NCBI GenBank assembly: GCA_038203875.1
Contig: JBBRDN010000012.1
Location: forward strand, 1 to 42,826
DNA length: 42,826 bases
Source of the DNA: CANJSG01 sp038203875
GTDB lineage: Bacteria > Verrucomicrobiota > Verrucomicrobiia > Limisphaerales > CANJSG01
Direction of reading: 5' to 3'
How positions within the stretch are numbered: position 1 is the first letter of the stretch; each line of letters opens with the position of its first letter. The notes beneath the pieces are model-generated. The model was given only the letters and a program-made list of their open reading frames with translations. It was not told where the DNA came from and did not search any database. This document shows, in pieces, positions 24,835 to 33,106 of the stretch. The position numbers were made by a program, and so were the translations under genes.

Positions 24835-25536
24835 TTACTCCTTGAGCAGGGTATCAAGGTCCGAGAGTTGGGTTCTTGCGCAATCCGGGCAGATACCGTG
24901 GGAAAACTCGGAGTCGGTGTTGTTCTTGATGAACTTCTCGATGTGGTTCCAGAACCCGTCGTCTTCGCGGATTCTCCGGCAGTAGGCGCAGATCGGCACC
25001 ATTGGATCCAGCGTCTTCACCTTCTCGAGTGCAGTCGCGAGTTCCTGCGAGGTGCGCCGGAATTCGAGCAGGAGGGAGACCTGGCGGCCGAGCGCTTCGA
25101 GCGCGTTGCGCTGGTCGCTCGAAAGCGTCCGAGGGAACCGGTCGATGATGCAAAGCGTTCCGAGGGCCTGCCCTTCGGGCGTCATGAGGGGCGTGCCAGC
25201 GTAGAACCGGATATGCGGCGCTCCCGTCACGAGGGGATTGGAAGCGAATCGAGAATCCTGTCGCGCGTCTTCCACGACCATGGTGTTGCTGCCGAGGATG
25301 GTGTGGGCGCAAAACGCCTGGCTTCGGGGAGTTTCGGCCACTTCAAGTCCCACCTTGGCCTTGAACCATTGGCGCTCCTCGTCCAGCAGTGAAATCAACG
25401 CGATAGGCACTCCGCAGATGAACGAGGCCAGTTCGACGATGTCGTCGAAGGCCCTTTCGCTGCCGGAATCGAGGACCCGGTAGCGTTTCAGGGCCTCCAG
25501 CCGGTCGGGTTCATTGATTGGTATGGGTGCCGCCAT
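24835..25536 (-). CDS. GAF-domain sensor with C-terminal CxxC module
   Basis: A 233-residue soluble protein. Residues of about 15-165 are a GAF domain of the type found in bacterial sensors (LKRYRVLDSGSERAFDDIVELAS, VPIALISLLDEERQWFKA, FCAHTILG, FYAGTPLMTPEGQALGTLCIID). A linker helix leads to a C-terminal module MVPICAYCRRIREDDGFW and SHGICPDCA, with C183, C186, H213, C216 and C219 suited for a metal site. I recall this module at the ends of other bacterial PAS/GAF and receiver proteins, where it is uncharacterised. No kinase, cyclase or GGDEF output is attached. It precedes the ROK-like gene by 61 bases. Confidence 0.8.
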   Translation of the reverse strand: MAAPIPINEPDRLEALKRYRVLDSGSERAFDDIVELASFICGVPIALISLLDEERQWFKAKVGLEVAETPRSQAFCAHTILGSNTMVVEDARQDSRFASNPLVTGAPHIRFYAGTPLMTPEGQALGTLCIIDRFPRTLSSDQRNALEALGRQVSLLLEFRRTSQELATALEKVKTLDPMVPICAYCRRIREDDGFWNHIEKFIKNNTDSEFSHGICPDCARTQLSDLDTLLKE

Positions 25537-25665
25537 GGTTGGAATACGACCCTAGTCCGGGAAGTCCCGCCATCCCGATTTTGAGTGAATCCTATCGCCG
25601 GCGATGGCTGTTAGAATTCTATTGCTGGTTCAACGCACGCCCTTATCTTGCTCAGCCTTGCAATC

Positions 25666-25670
25666 GGAGA
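25666..25670 (+). promoter_or_regulatory. Ribosome-binding site that fixes the rpoZ start
   Basis: GGAGA is seven bases before the GTG at 25678, which supports this start over the in-frame TTG at 25648. Confidence 0.6.
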
Positions 25671-25677
25671 AAAAATT

Positions 25678-25926
25678 GTGACCAGCGAATACGTCAAACA
25701 GGCCCTGCTGAAAGTTGGCAACCCCAACATTCTGATCAACGTCGTCTCCCGCCGTGTGCGCCAGCTCAACTCGGGCGGCGGTTCTGCCAGCCGGCCCCTC
25801 ATAGCCGACACCGCCAATCTCGGAGCCGCGGACATCGCGCTCCTTGAAATCATCGAGGACAAACTGTCGTGGAGCCAGGAAGGCGAACCCATGATGAAGG
25901 AACAGGCCGACCGGAAAGTTTCCTGA
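25678..25926 (+). CDS. rpoZ: RNA polymerase omega subunit
   Basis: A predicted 82-residue protein resembling the RNA polymerase omega subunit, which helps assemble and stabilise the beta-prime subunit. Similarity is modest: VTSEYVKQALLKVGNPNILINVVSRRVRQL fits omega's N-terminal helices with the conserved N-x-x-x-L-x-x-x-x-A/V-x-x-R-x-R/Q pattern, and LGAADIALLEIIEDKL fits the following conserved helix. A GTG start with a good ribosome-binding site was chosen; a TTG 30 bases upstream is the alternative. A strong terminator follows at 25956-25992 and smpB lies beyond it. Confidence 0.7.
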   Translation: MTSEYVKQALLKVGNPNILINVVSRRVRQLNSGGGSASRPLIADTANLGAADIALLEIIEDKLSWSQEGEPMMKEQADRKVS

Positions 25927-25955
25927 CCATTGCCCATATTATCTTTCGATTTCGT

Positions 25956-25992
25956 CCAGCCGCAGGCTTCACCGTCTGCGGCTGGCCTTTTT
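25956..25992 (+). terminator. Rho-independent terminator after rpoZ
   Basis: CCAGCCGCAG (25956-25965) and CTGCGGCTGG (25976-25985) form a perfect 10-bp stem with a 10-base loop, followed by CCTTTTT. It ends rpoZ and stands 47 bases before smpB. Confidence 0.9.
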
Positions 25993-26038
25993 CCGGCAGT
26001 TGATTGAAAGTGGTCTTCGATCCTCTCCGGAAGATTCC

Positions 26039-26494
26039 ATGGCTGACATCGTCACAAACCACAAGGCCCGCCGTGACTTCCATATCCTCGAGACGTTCGA
26101 GGCGGGGATCGTCCTGCATGGCTCCGAGGTGAAGTCGCTCCGCGCCGGCAAGGCTCAGATCGCCGACGCCTTCGCCCGGGTCGATCGTGACGAAGCTTGG
26201 CTCCACAACGCCCACATCGACGAGTATACCTTCGCCAATCGCCTGAACCACGTCCCGAAGGCTCCTCGAAAACTTCTCTTGAACCGGACGGAGATCGACA
26301 AGATCGCCGGTCTGGCGTCGGTCAAAGGCCGCACGCTGGTGCCGCTGTCGTTTTACTGGAAGGGCAGCCGGGTGAAGGTCCTTCTCGCCGTCGGGGAGGG
26401 CAAAATGGAGTATGACAAGCGGGACGACATCCGGAAGCGGGACGATGAACGCGAGATGCGCCGGGCGACGATGAAATCGCTCAAGGGCCGCTGA
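26039..26494 (+). CDS. smpB: SsrA-binding protein
   Basis: A 151-residue RNA-binding protein that brings tmRNA to stalled ribosomes for trans-translation. The OB-fold core is diagnostic: NHKARRDFHILETFEAGIVL, then HGSEVKSLRAGKAQIADAF, WLHNAHIDEYTF and RKLLLNRTEIDKI. The C-terminal tail (KRDDIRKRDDEREMRRATMKSLKGR) is the basic helix that reaches the decoding site. The ATG at 26039 gives the standard N-terminus; an in-frame upstream start at 26000 was rejected. No tmRNA gene is recognised in the window. Confidence 0.96.
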   Translation: MADIVTNHKARRDFHILETFEAGIVLHGSEVKSLRAGKAQIADAFARVDRDEAWLHNAHIDEYTFANRLNHVPKAPRKLLLNRTEIDKIAGLASVKGRTLVPLSFYWKGSRVKVLLAVGEGKMEYDKRDDIRKRDDEREMRRATMKSLKGR

Positions 26495-26550
26495 GTTCTC
26501 GCTGAATCCTCCGCAAGGGGCGGATCCTGAGAGCCTTTGGCGTCGAAAAG

Positions 26551-26577
26551 AAAAAGGCGCCCTTCGACAGGGCGCCT
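26551..26577 (-). terminator. Rho-independent terminator of rpmB
   Basis: AGGCGCCC (26555-26562) and GGGCGCCT (26570-26577) form a perfect 8-bp GC-rich stem with a 7-base loop. On the minus strand it is followed by five T (26555-26551). It lies 30 bases after the rpmB stop codon. Confidence 0.88.
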
Positions 26578-26606
26578 CGGAGAGAATGAGCGGGTATTGG
26601 CCCGAA

Positions 26607-26906
26607 CTATTTCGCGGTTTTTGCAGCCTTCGCCGCGGCGGCCGCCTTGGCGCGGGAACGGGCTTGGGCGCCGGGAGGAGCCTTTACGATGAGGCCCTTC
26701 TTGATCGCGCGGGTGGTGACGCGGATGTATCGCACTTCGCCGCTCGGCAGGAGGGCCTTAACGCGGCGCAGGTTGGGGAAGAAGCGGCGCTTGGTGATGG
26801 CGGTGACGTGCATACCGATGCCGCCCTTCTTCTTGGCTTTACCACTTCTCCAAATCTTGGAGCCCTTCATGGGCTTCGTGCCGGTCAGTTCGCAGATACG
26901 AGACAT
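26607..26906 (-). CDS. rpmB: 50S ribosomal protein L28
   Basis: A 99-residue basic ribosomal protein. MSRICELTGTKPMKGSKI and HVTAITKRRFFPNLRRVKALLPSGEVRYIRVTTRAIKKG match the L28 fold. It is about 20 residues longer than E. coli L28 because of a tail rich in Ala, Lys and Arg (ARSRAKAAAAAKAAKTAK). A Shine-Dalgarno sequence AGAAGGA lies eight bases before the ATG. The gene is alone between the convergent smpB and its own promoter gap, with a terminator directly behind it. Confidence 0.95.
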   Translation of the reverse strand: MSRICELTGTKPMKGSKIWRSGKAKKKGGIGMHVTAITKRRFFPNLRRVKALLPSGEVRYIRVTTRAIKKGLIVKAPPGAQARSRAKAAAAAKAAKTAK

Positions 26907-27145
26907 AAATTTTTCCTTCTGTTAAAGGGCGCGGAAGGTAGCGCGCATTTCAAAATGGTGGCAAGCGCTGATTTTTGACTCGTTTGAACTGTGGCCATCT
27001 CGGGTTGGGGTATCCACGCCATTCGTCCGGCACATGCCGATTGGTCCGTCGTCTTCCCGATTCGCCATGGCGTGTCTCGGGACAATCACGGGTCGGCGTT
27101 GGAAGTCTTGCAAAGCCCGAGTTCCTGGCCGACTCCTCTTCCGCC

Positions 27146-28144
27146 ATGACAGCCCTTCTCCTATCCGGCAAAGACATCCCGCCCCGAGTCGAAACGATTG
27201 CCGATCCGGTTCCTGCTCCCGGCGAAGCCATTGTGGCCATTCGGGCCGGAGCCCTGAATCACCGCGATGTGTGGATAAAACTCGGGCTCTACGCGGGGAT
27301 CCAATATCCAGTGGTGCCGGGTTCCGACGGCGCTGGCGTGGTGGAGTCCGTCGGGGTCGGCGTTGATCCGGTTTGGGTCGGCCGGGACGTGGTCATCAAT
27401 CCAAGCTTCGACTGGGGCACGTCGGCGAAGGTCTTTGGGGACCGGTTCACGATCCTAGGCAATCCGCGCCAGGGAACCTTTGCCGAGAAGATCTCCGTGC
27501 CTGTGACGAACCTGGTCGGGAAGCCTGCACACTTGAACTGGGAAGAGGCAGCGGCGTTGCCGCTCGCCGCATTGACCGCGTGGCGGGCGTTGTTCAGCCG
27601 GGCACAGTTGCGTGCGGGCGAACGGGTCCTGATCACCGGAATCGGCGCGGGCACGGCGTTGTTCGCTCTTCAATTCGCTGCGGCTGAGGGTGCGGACGTG
27701 TGGGTGACTTCAGGTTCCGTTGACAAACTGGCCAAGGCACAGGGCCTGGGTGCGAAGGGCGGCGCGAACTACAAAGACGCCGGCTGGGCGGAGATGCTGG
27801 GCAAGGTGGCCGGTGGCTTTGATGTCATCGTCGATTCGGCCGGTGGGCCGGGGTTCAATTCGTTGATCGACCTTGCGGCGCCGGGGGGGCGGATTGTTTT
27901 CTTCGGCGCGACGACTGGGACGGTGCCCGAGTTCAATCCGCGGAAGGTGTTTTGGAAGCAGCTTAGTCTGATGGGCACGACGATGGGTTCGCCGGAGGAT
28001 TTTGCGGGCATGCTCGCCACCGTCGACCGGCAGTCGATCAAGCCCGTCATCAGCGATGTGTTTCCGCTCGAACGCGCCCCGGAAGCATTCGCTCTCATGG
28101 AAAGGGGCGCCCAGTTCGGCAAGATCGTCGTCACCGTGGAATGA
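27146..28144 (+). CDS. Quinone oxidoreductase-like medium-chain dehydrogenase
   Basis: A 332-residue MDR-superfamily oxidoreductase, probably NADPH-dependent and cytoplasmic. It opens with a GroES-like domain (ALNHRDVWIKLGLYAGIQYPVVPGSDGAGVVESVG), then the Rossmann fold with VLITGIGAGTALFALQFAAAEGADVWV near residues 150-180. The cysteines and His-Glu pair of zinc alcohol dehydrogenases are missing, so it belongs to the zinc-less quinone oxidoreductase group. The ATG at 27146 was chosen because the longer frame from 26975 adds 57 residues that do not resemble the family. It lies in tandem with, but 69 bases from, the RDD gene. Confidence 0.85.
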   Translation: MTALLLSGKDIPPRVETIADPVPAPGEAIVAIRAGALNHRDVWIKLGLYAGIQYPVVPGSDGAGVVESVGVGVDPVWVGRDVVINPSFDWGTSAKVFGDRFTILGNPRQGTFAEKISVPVTNLVGKPAHLNWEEAAALPLAALTAWRALFSRAQLRAGERVLITGIGAGTALFALQFAAAEGADVWVTSGSVDKLAKAQGLGAKGGANYKDAGWAEMLGKVAGGFDVIVDSAGGPGFNSLIDLAAPGGRIVFFGATTGTVPEFNPRKVFWKQLSLMGTTMGSPEDFAGMLATVDRQSIKPVISDVFPLERAPEAFALMERGAQFGKIVVTVE

Positions 28145-28213
28145 ACCCGGCCTGGGCCTGAGGATTTCCTCGTTGGTCCCGCGGTGCGCAATCAGATAAC
28201 GTGTTCGGACCTG

Positions 28214-28882
28214 ATGGACTTCACCTACAAGATCGTTGGCGGCGATGGCCGGGAGTATGGGCCCGTGTCCTTGGACGACCTGATCGTTTGGATCCACGAC
28301 GGACGTGTCGCTGTCGAAACGCCCGTCCAGCGGTCCGACCTGTCGTCTGCCAAGCCTGCGGATGACTACTTGGAGCTGCGGTTCGAATTGAACCAAGCGT
28401 CGAAGAAAGCGTTGCTCGTCGAATCGGATGACATTCCGGCCTCCGATAGCGCGGTCGTGGTCGAGAACGCCGGGTTCTTCCCGCGATTCTGTGCCTACGT
28501 GCTCGATTGGTTCATGCTCTACACGATGGGGATGCTGCTCAATTCGGCGCTCGGCTGGAAACCGCCGGAAGCGTTGACGCCGCAGTTTTTCGGGTCTGCT
28601 TTGTTCCTGAAGATGATGGTGCTCGATGTCGCCGTTTCGTTTGCCTACACGGTGTTCTTCGTCACTTCGTCAGGGGCAACGCCGGGCAAGTTCATGATGG
28701 GGCTACGTATTGTCGCGGCGTCCGGCGAAAAGGTCGGGTTCGGCCGGGCTTTGCTGCGCTGGATTGGGGAATTTGTCAGCGGCCTGACCCTGGGCATCGG
28801 CTATCTGATGGTGATCTGGCATCCGGAGCGCCGTGCCCTCCATGATCTTATCGCGGGAACGAAGGTGGTCATGCTGCGATGA
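28214..28882 (+). CDS. GYF_2-RDD family membrane protein
   Basis: A 222-residue membrane protein. Residues of about 3-50 (YKIVGGDGREYGPVSLDDLIVWIHDGRVAVETPVQ) match the GYF_2 (DUF4339) domain. Then comes an RDD domain (GFFPRFCAYVLDWFMLYTMGMLL, ATPGKFMMGLRIV, GRALLRWIGEFVSGLTLGIGYLMV and RALHDLIAGTKVV) with three to four helices. RDD proteins are transport-like or of unknown role. The ATG at 28214 starts the GYF_2 domain; a GTG at 28184 is less likely. The stop overlaps the lspA start as ATGA, so the two are coupled. Confidence 0.85.
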   Translation: MDFTYKIVGGDGREYGPVSLDDLIVWIHDGRVAVETPVQRSDLSSAKPADDYLELRFELNQASKKALLVESDDIPASDSAVVVENAGFFPRFCAYVLDWFMLYTMGMLLNSALGWKPPEALTPQFFGSALFLKMMVLDVAVSFAYTVFFVTSSGATPGKFMMGLRIVAASGEKVGFGRALLRWIGEFVSGLTLGIGYLMVIWHPERRALHDLIAGTKVVMLR

Positions 28883-29430
28883 AACTCACGGCCAACCAAC
28901 GCCTTTTCTGGATCGGGTTCACCGTTTTTGCGCTGGACCAACTGACGAAGCAGGCCGTCCTGCGTTTCCTTGGCGCGCACGAGGAGAGGGAGGTCATCGT
29001 CGGGTTCTTCAAGTTTGTGCACTGGAAGAATACCGGTGCGGCATGGAGCCTGTTCAGTTCGTTGGACGGGAGCAGCAAGGTTCTTGCGGCCGTCTCGGGT
29101 GTCGCCTTTGTCGCCCTGCTGTGGTTCCGCAAGCATTTCGGGAGCGAAAGCCGGCTCGGCCAGCTTGCGCTGGGGTTGGTTTTCGGCGGCATCGTCGGCA
29201 ATTTCTGCGATCGTCTCTTCCTCAATCACGTCGTCGACTTCATCCGGTTCTACCTGCGCACGCGTTCTGGCGAGGAGATCGGTTTTCCGGCTTTCAACAT
29301 CGCCGATTCGGGCATCTGCGTCGGTGTAGGCCTTCTTTTCGTCATGTCGTGGTTCGCGGAATTCAACAAGGAAGTGGCGGCCAAGGCTGACCCTGCGAAA
29401 GCTTCCGTTAACGGTGGCGGAACCTTGTGA
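28879..29430 (+). CDS. lspA: Lipoprotein signal peptidase II
   Basis: A 183-residue inner-membrane aspartyl protease that removes signal peptides from diacylated prolipoproteins. The catalytic aspartates are D120 in FCDRLFLNHVVDFI and D143 in FNIADSGICVGV, and NTGAAWSLFS lies between. There are four transmembrane helices. The C-terminal tail beyond helix 4 is about 25 residues longer than in E. coli. The ATG overlaps the stop of the RDD gene. A hairpin terminator (29532-29566) follows and reaches into the end of the RND gene on the other strand. Confidence 0.96.
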   Translation: MKLTANQRLFWIGFTVFALDQLTKQAVLRFLGAHEEREVIVGFFKFVHWKNTGAAWSLFSSLDGSSKVLAAVSGVAFVALLWFRKHFGSESRLGQLALGLVFGGIVGNFCDRLFLNHVVDFIRFYLRTRSGEEIGFPAFNIADSGICVGVGLLFVMSWFAEFNKEVAAKADPAKASVNGGGTL

Positions 29431-29531
29431 CGGGGCGGCATTGACGGTTCTGTCATCAAAATGACCGATTGACGGCCGACGTTGAACTGTCCAGTTTCAC
29501 GTAACTTGAGGTTTTTTCCTCGGTTCCTCCT

Positions 29532-29574
29532 GAACCCGGCATCCGATTCAATTGGGTGCCGGGTTCTTCATTTT
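29532..29574 (+). terminator. Terminator of lspA inside the 3' end of the RND gene
   Basis: GAACCCGGCA (29532-29541) and TGCCGGGTTC (29557-29566) form a perfect 10-bp stem. On the plus strand it is followed by TTCATTTT. The second arm covers the last codons of the convergent RND gene, whose stop codon (29548-29550) lies in the loop. Confidence 0.6.
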
Positions 29575-32223
29575 CCAGCCGGCCCGTCCGAGCAGCTTCA
29601 GCAAGGCTGGCAGAAACGTCAGGCCCACGACCATGCAGGTGGTGACTCCGACGGCCATCGTGAAACCGAGGCTGGAGATGCCGCGATGTTTGGCAATCAC
29701 CAGGCTGCCGAAGCCGGCGATCGTCGTCAGGCCCGACACGAGCACCGCCTTGCCGGTGCTCTTGCCAAGGATTCCTGGATCCCGCTCCTCGGCGAAGCGG
29801 TTGAGGATGTGGATGCCGTTCGTCACCCCGATGCCTACGACCAGGGGAAGGGTCATGATGTTGGCCGGATTGAAGTCGATTCCCCTCCAGCCCATGAACC
29901 CGACCATCCAAAAGAAGCCGAGCCCGACGGGGACAAGAGAAAGGACGACGCACACGGGTGATTTGAAATGGAAGAGCACCATCAGGGCGATGGCGCCGAG
30001 GGCATACCAGGCGGCCTTCTCGTAGCTGCTGCGGAGGAGCGAGGTGTATTCGAGCAGCTGCACGGGCGTGCCCGTGGCGTTCTCGTCGACGGATCGGAGC
30101 TGGCGGACAAACTCAGCCTGGGGTTCGCGGTCCCAAACATTGGTCTTCGGATAGACCATCAGCAGGTGCTTTCCCGAGACGCCGACGAAGCGGCTGCGCA
30201 GGGAATGCGGGAGATCGGCCACGCCCAGAGGAGCCGAGTCGTCCTGTTCCCGGAGCGACCGGAAAGTGGCGTGGAGGTCGTCGAACAGCGCGGTCTGAAA
30301 CTCCGTTGCACGGGCGATGCGCTCGGGGTTCGTTTCATCGAGCAGCCCCTTCCGGAAATCCGCGATTGCCCTGCGGAGCGAAGCCAGTTCCGCTGAAAGA
30401 GCATTGTCCGAGTCGCCGACAGATCCGAGCGCGAGCCCCAGGTAGCCTTGCAACGCCCACAGCGTGCGGGTGAGGTCCTCGGCGTGGATCGGTTCGCGGT
30501 CCACCGGCGCGAAGGCGATGCTCCCGGTCTCGGCTTTGACCTGGGCAACGACGCGGAGCTTCGACGACTGGTCATCCCCGATGAACTTGGCCATCGAATC
30601 GATGCTGGAGACGGCGGGAAGGGCAATGAGGCGGGCCTCCAGGTGTTTGGCGTCGGCAAGGGAGTTCGCCACAACGGCGCCAAAGAGGACGGACTTGTCG
30701 GATGACCTGATAAGCTTCTCCTCGAATTCCACCGCCGCCAGATCCGCCGACTGCATATTCAGCAGGTTGTAGTCGAACTTCACCCTTAGGCCGCCGAGCA
30801 CTGCGACTCCACTCACAGCCAACGTCAGCCCGGTCACCGTCCACGGCCGATCGAGCCAGAGACGCTCCAGTTTATCGCGCCGATCAACCGGGGGTCGGAC
30901 GTGGTCGATGATGTTCTGCTTTCCGCGGAGCAGCAGGACGGGGAGGAGAGTCATCATCGGAACCAGACATACCAGCAGTCCGCCGCCACAGATGATCCCC
31001 ATTTCCTGGATGCCGCGGAAGTCCGTCAGGCCCATCGCAAGAAAGGCCGTTGCCGTCGTCAGCGCACCCGTAAAGATGCCTTGGCCGGTGTTCACCATGG
31101 CGAGTTCCATCGATTCAAGTTCCGACCGGCCGTTCCGTAGTTCCTCTTCATAGCGCGTGATGAGATGGACCCCGAAGTCGATGGCGAGTCCGATCAGGAT
31201 GGGGACGAATGTGATGGTGAGGATGTTGAGATGCCCGACCGTCAGCGTGGTGAACCCCATCGTGTAACCCAGGCCGATGATGAGCGCGACGACCGCCTTC
31301 AAGGGCCGGCCGGTCGACTTGTAGCCGTAGATGAAAATGAGGGCGCATCCGATCAGCGAGACGACGGAGGCGATGGTCGAATCCCTCTGCGACTGGTCCA
31401 TTTCATCCACTTCGAGGACCGGTTCGCCGGTCAATCCCACGTTCACTCCCGGCACTTCGGTCTGCGTCCGGGCGATCACCTCGCGAATCCGGGTCACCGC
31501 GTCGGCGTTGAGCTCCTCGGTCCGTGCCCGGGCGGTCACGAGGTAGATCTTCCCGTTGGCAAAGGTGATGTAGCTGGCCTTCTCCGCTTCGTCGCCGGCC
31601 CCAAAAAGCGCGTTGACCCCGGGTGACGGCGGGGTGCCCGGGCGTTTGAGAATGTCCGTTCCCTCCTCGATCAAGCGGCGCAACGCGGGAAGCGCTTTGA
31701 CGAGTGAATCGTTGGCGGCGTTTGTCTCCTGCTTCGCCGTGCGGAACTGCGTGTTCACCAGGCCGAAGAGCGAGGCGAGGTTCGAAGCCTGGGAGAACTG
31801 CTGGATGAACGGGCGGTAATCATTGAGGGCCTTGTGAAGCTCCTTGAGGTCCGGTTCCGGGACGAAGAGCAGCGCCTTGGGACCCATCATCTTCAGGTCG
31901 CCCTTGTAGAAGACGTCGATGAAGAGGTTCGTCTCGAGGTCCAGCTTCGCGCCGAGGCGTTCCACGAACTGCCGGTTGCGGGCGATCGACTCGCTCTCCA
32001 CCACGACCACGAGATCGTCCTGCGCGGGAAACTCCTTCTTAAACCGGAGGAAGTTCTGGTGATACTTCTTGTCGGCCCCGACGAGGTCGTTGCGGTTGGT
32101 GTGGAACTCCAGCTTCGCAATCGTGAACCACACGCACAGTCCGAAGAGGACCAGTTGGGGCCATACGAACCACGAGCGGTGCGTGCAGACGGCCCGGGTC
32201 AGCAGCCTCAGCGACCTGACCAT
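29548..32223 (-). CDS. RND/MMPL exporter, HpnN-like
   Basis: An 891-residue inner-membrane protein with the repeated RND layout: one helix, a large periplasmic loop, five helices, and the same again. The first half shows FHTNRNDLVGADKKYHQNFLRFKKEFPAQDDLVVVVES and the TM4-type motif FVPILIGLAIDFGVHLITRYEEE; the second half has LPLVVGIGVTNGIHILNRFAEERD. These match the hopanoid transporter HpnN and related MMPL proteins that move lipids to the outer membrane. The ATG at 32223 has AGGA 10 bases upstream; a TTG at 32259 is rejected. No hopanoid synthesis genes are in the window, so the substrate is unknown. Confidence 0.85.
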   Translation of the reverse strand: MVRSLRLLTRAVCTHRSWFVWPQLVLFGLCVWFTIAKLEFHTNRNDLVGADKKYHQNFLRFKKEFPAQDDLVVVVESESIARNRQFVERLGAKLDLETNLFIDVFYKGDLKMMGPKALLFVPEPDLKELHKALNDYRPFIQQFSQASNLASLFGLVNTQFRTAKQETNAANDSLVKALPALRRLIEEGTDILKRPGTPPSPGVNALFGAGDEAEKASYITFANGKIYLVTARARTEELNADAVTRIREVIARTQTEVPGVNVGLTGEPVLEVDEMDQSQRDSTIASVVSLIGCALIFIYGYKSTGRPLKAVVALIIGLGYTMGFTTLTVGHLNILTITFVPILIGLAIDFGVHLITRYEEELRNGRSELESMELAMVNTGQGIFTGALTTATAFLAMGLTDFRGIQEMGIICGGGLLVCLVPMMTLLPVLLLRGKQNIIDHVRPPVDRRDKLERLWLDRPWTVTGLTLAVSGVAVLGGLRVKFDYNLLNMQSADLAAVEFEEKLIRSSDKSVLFGAVVANSLADAKHLEARLIALPAVSSIDSMAKFIGDDQSSKLRVVAQVKAETGSIAFAPVDREPIHAEDLTRTLWALQGYLGLALGSVGDSDNALSAELASLRRAIADFRKGLLDETNPERIARATEFQTALFDDLHATFRSLREQDDSAPLGVADLPHSLRSRFVGVSGKHLLMVYPKTNVWDREPQAEFVRQLRSVDENATGTPVQLLEYTSLLRSSYEKAAWYALGAIALMVLFHFKSPVCVVLSLVPVGLGFFWMVGFMGWRGIDFNPANIMTLPLVVGIGVTNGIHILNRFAEERDPGILGKSTGKAVLVSGLTTIAGFGSLVIAKHRGISSLGFTMAVGVTTCMVVGLTFLPALLKLLGRAGWKMKNPAPN

Positions 32224-32362
32224 GAAACGGTCGTCCTGCAGTTTATGTTCGTGGTCCAATCGATCAAAAGCTGATGGCCGAGTAGGCCAAGTTCAATGCT
32301 CAGTCGTTCCTAAAATCAGGAACACTTGGTCGCCTGCCTCGAAGAGCGGATCGATCTTTCCG

Positions 32363-33049
32363 TTACGCGAGATCGAACAGCAGCACCTGCGACGTCTCGT
32401 TCCCTTTCAACTCGATGCCCTCTCCGCTGATGGCCGCAGCATCTCCGGCCTTGAGCGGATTCCCGTTTACCGTGACTGAACCCGTGGCGACGTGGACCCA
32501 CGCATGGCGGAGGCTGGGCAGTTCAAGCTTGGCCTCTCCTCCGGCACTTAGCTTGTAGAGGTGGATGTCCGCGTCCTGATGGATGGGGATTGAGCCGTCG
32601 CGGCCGGACTTGGAGGCGATCAGTGCATGGTCCGTCACGGCAGCAAAGCTCTTCTCGGCATAGGCGGGCGTGACGCCTTTGGCATCCGGCATCATCCAGA
32701 TCTGGAGGAGATGGACGGGCTCGGTGGACGAGTGGTTGAACTCGCTGTGCTGCACGCCGGTGCCCGCGCTGATGCGCTGCACGTCGCCCGCTTTCATTAC
32801 GGCGGTGTTGCCGAGGCTGTCACGGTGTTGGAGCGCCCCGGAGAGGATGTAGGTCACGATCTCCATGTCGCGGTGCGGGTGCATCCCGAACCCTCCACCA
32901 CCGGCAACGGTGTCGTCGTTGATGACGCGCAGGCTGCGGTAACCCATCCAACGCGGGTCGTAGTAGTCGGCGAATGAGAAGGAGTGTTTGGCGTTCAGCC
33001 AGCCGTGGTCGGCGTGGCCGCGTTCTTCGGATTTGCGGATGGTGATCAT
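32363..33049 (-). CDS. Pirin family cupin protein
   Basis: A 228-residue double cupin close to E. coli YhhW. Metal ligands H57, H59, H101 and E103 are seen in GMHPHRDME and GTGVQHSEFN, at the same positions as in YhhW. WLNAKHSFSFADYYDP and MGYRSLRVINDD are family hallmarks. YhhW has quercetin 2,3-dioxygenase activity in vitro, but the physiological role is unknown. Length is normal. It stands between the RND gene (140 bases downstream) and the esterase gene (57 bases upstream); an operon is possible. Confidence 0.93.
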   Translation of the reverse strand: MITIRKSEERGHADHGWLNAKHSFSFADYYDPRWMGYRSLRVINDDTVAGGGGFGMHPHRDMEIVTYILSGALQHRDSLGNTAVMKAGDVQRISAGTGVQHSEFNHSSTEPVHLLQIWMMPDAKGVTPAYAEKSFAAVTDHALIASKSGRDGSIPIHQDADIHLYKLSAGGEAKLELPSLRHAWVHVATGSVTVNGNPLKAGDAAAISGEGIELKGNETSQVLLFDLA

Positions 33050-33106
33050 CGGGATTGGGGCGATTCAGCTTCTATTCGGCTCATCTCGAACTGCGGCAAC
33101 TGAGCG

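Noticed and set aside
26935..26964. Possible rpmB promoter, TTGCCA and TACCTT 18 bases apart on the minus strand
   Set aside because: The second hexamer matches only 3 of 6 consensus bases, too weak to list as a feature.
32306..32323. Short inverted repeat GTTCCT/AGGAAC between the RND and pirin genes
   Set aside because: Six-base arms with no T-tract on either strand; expected by chance and no function can be argued.
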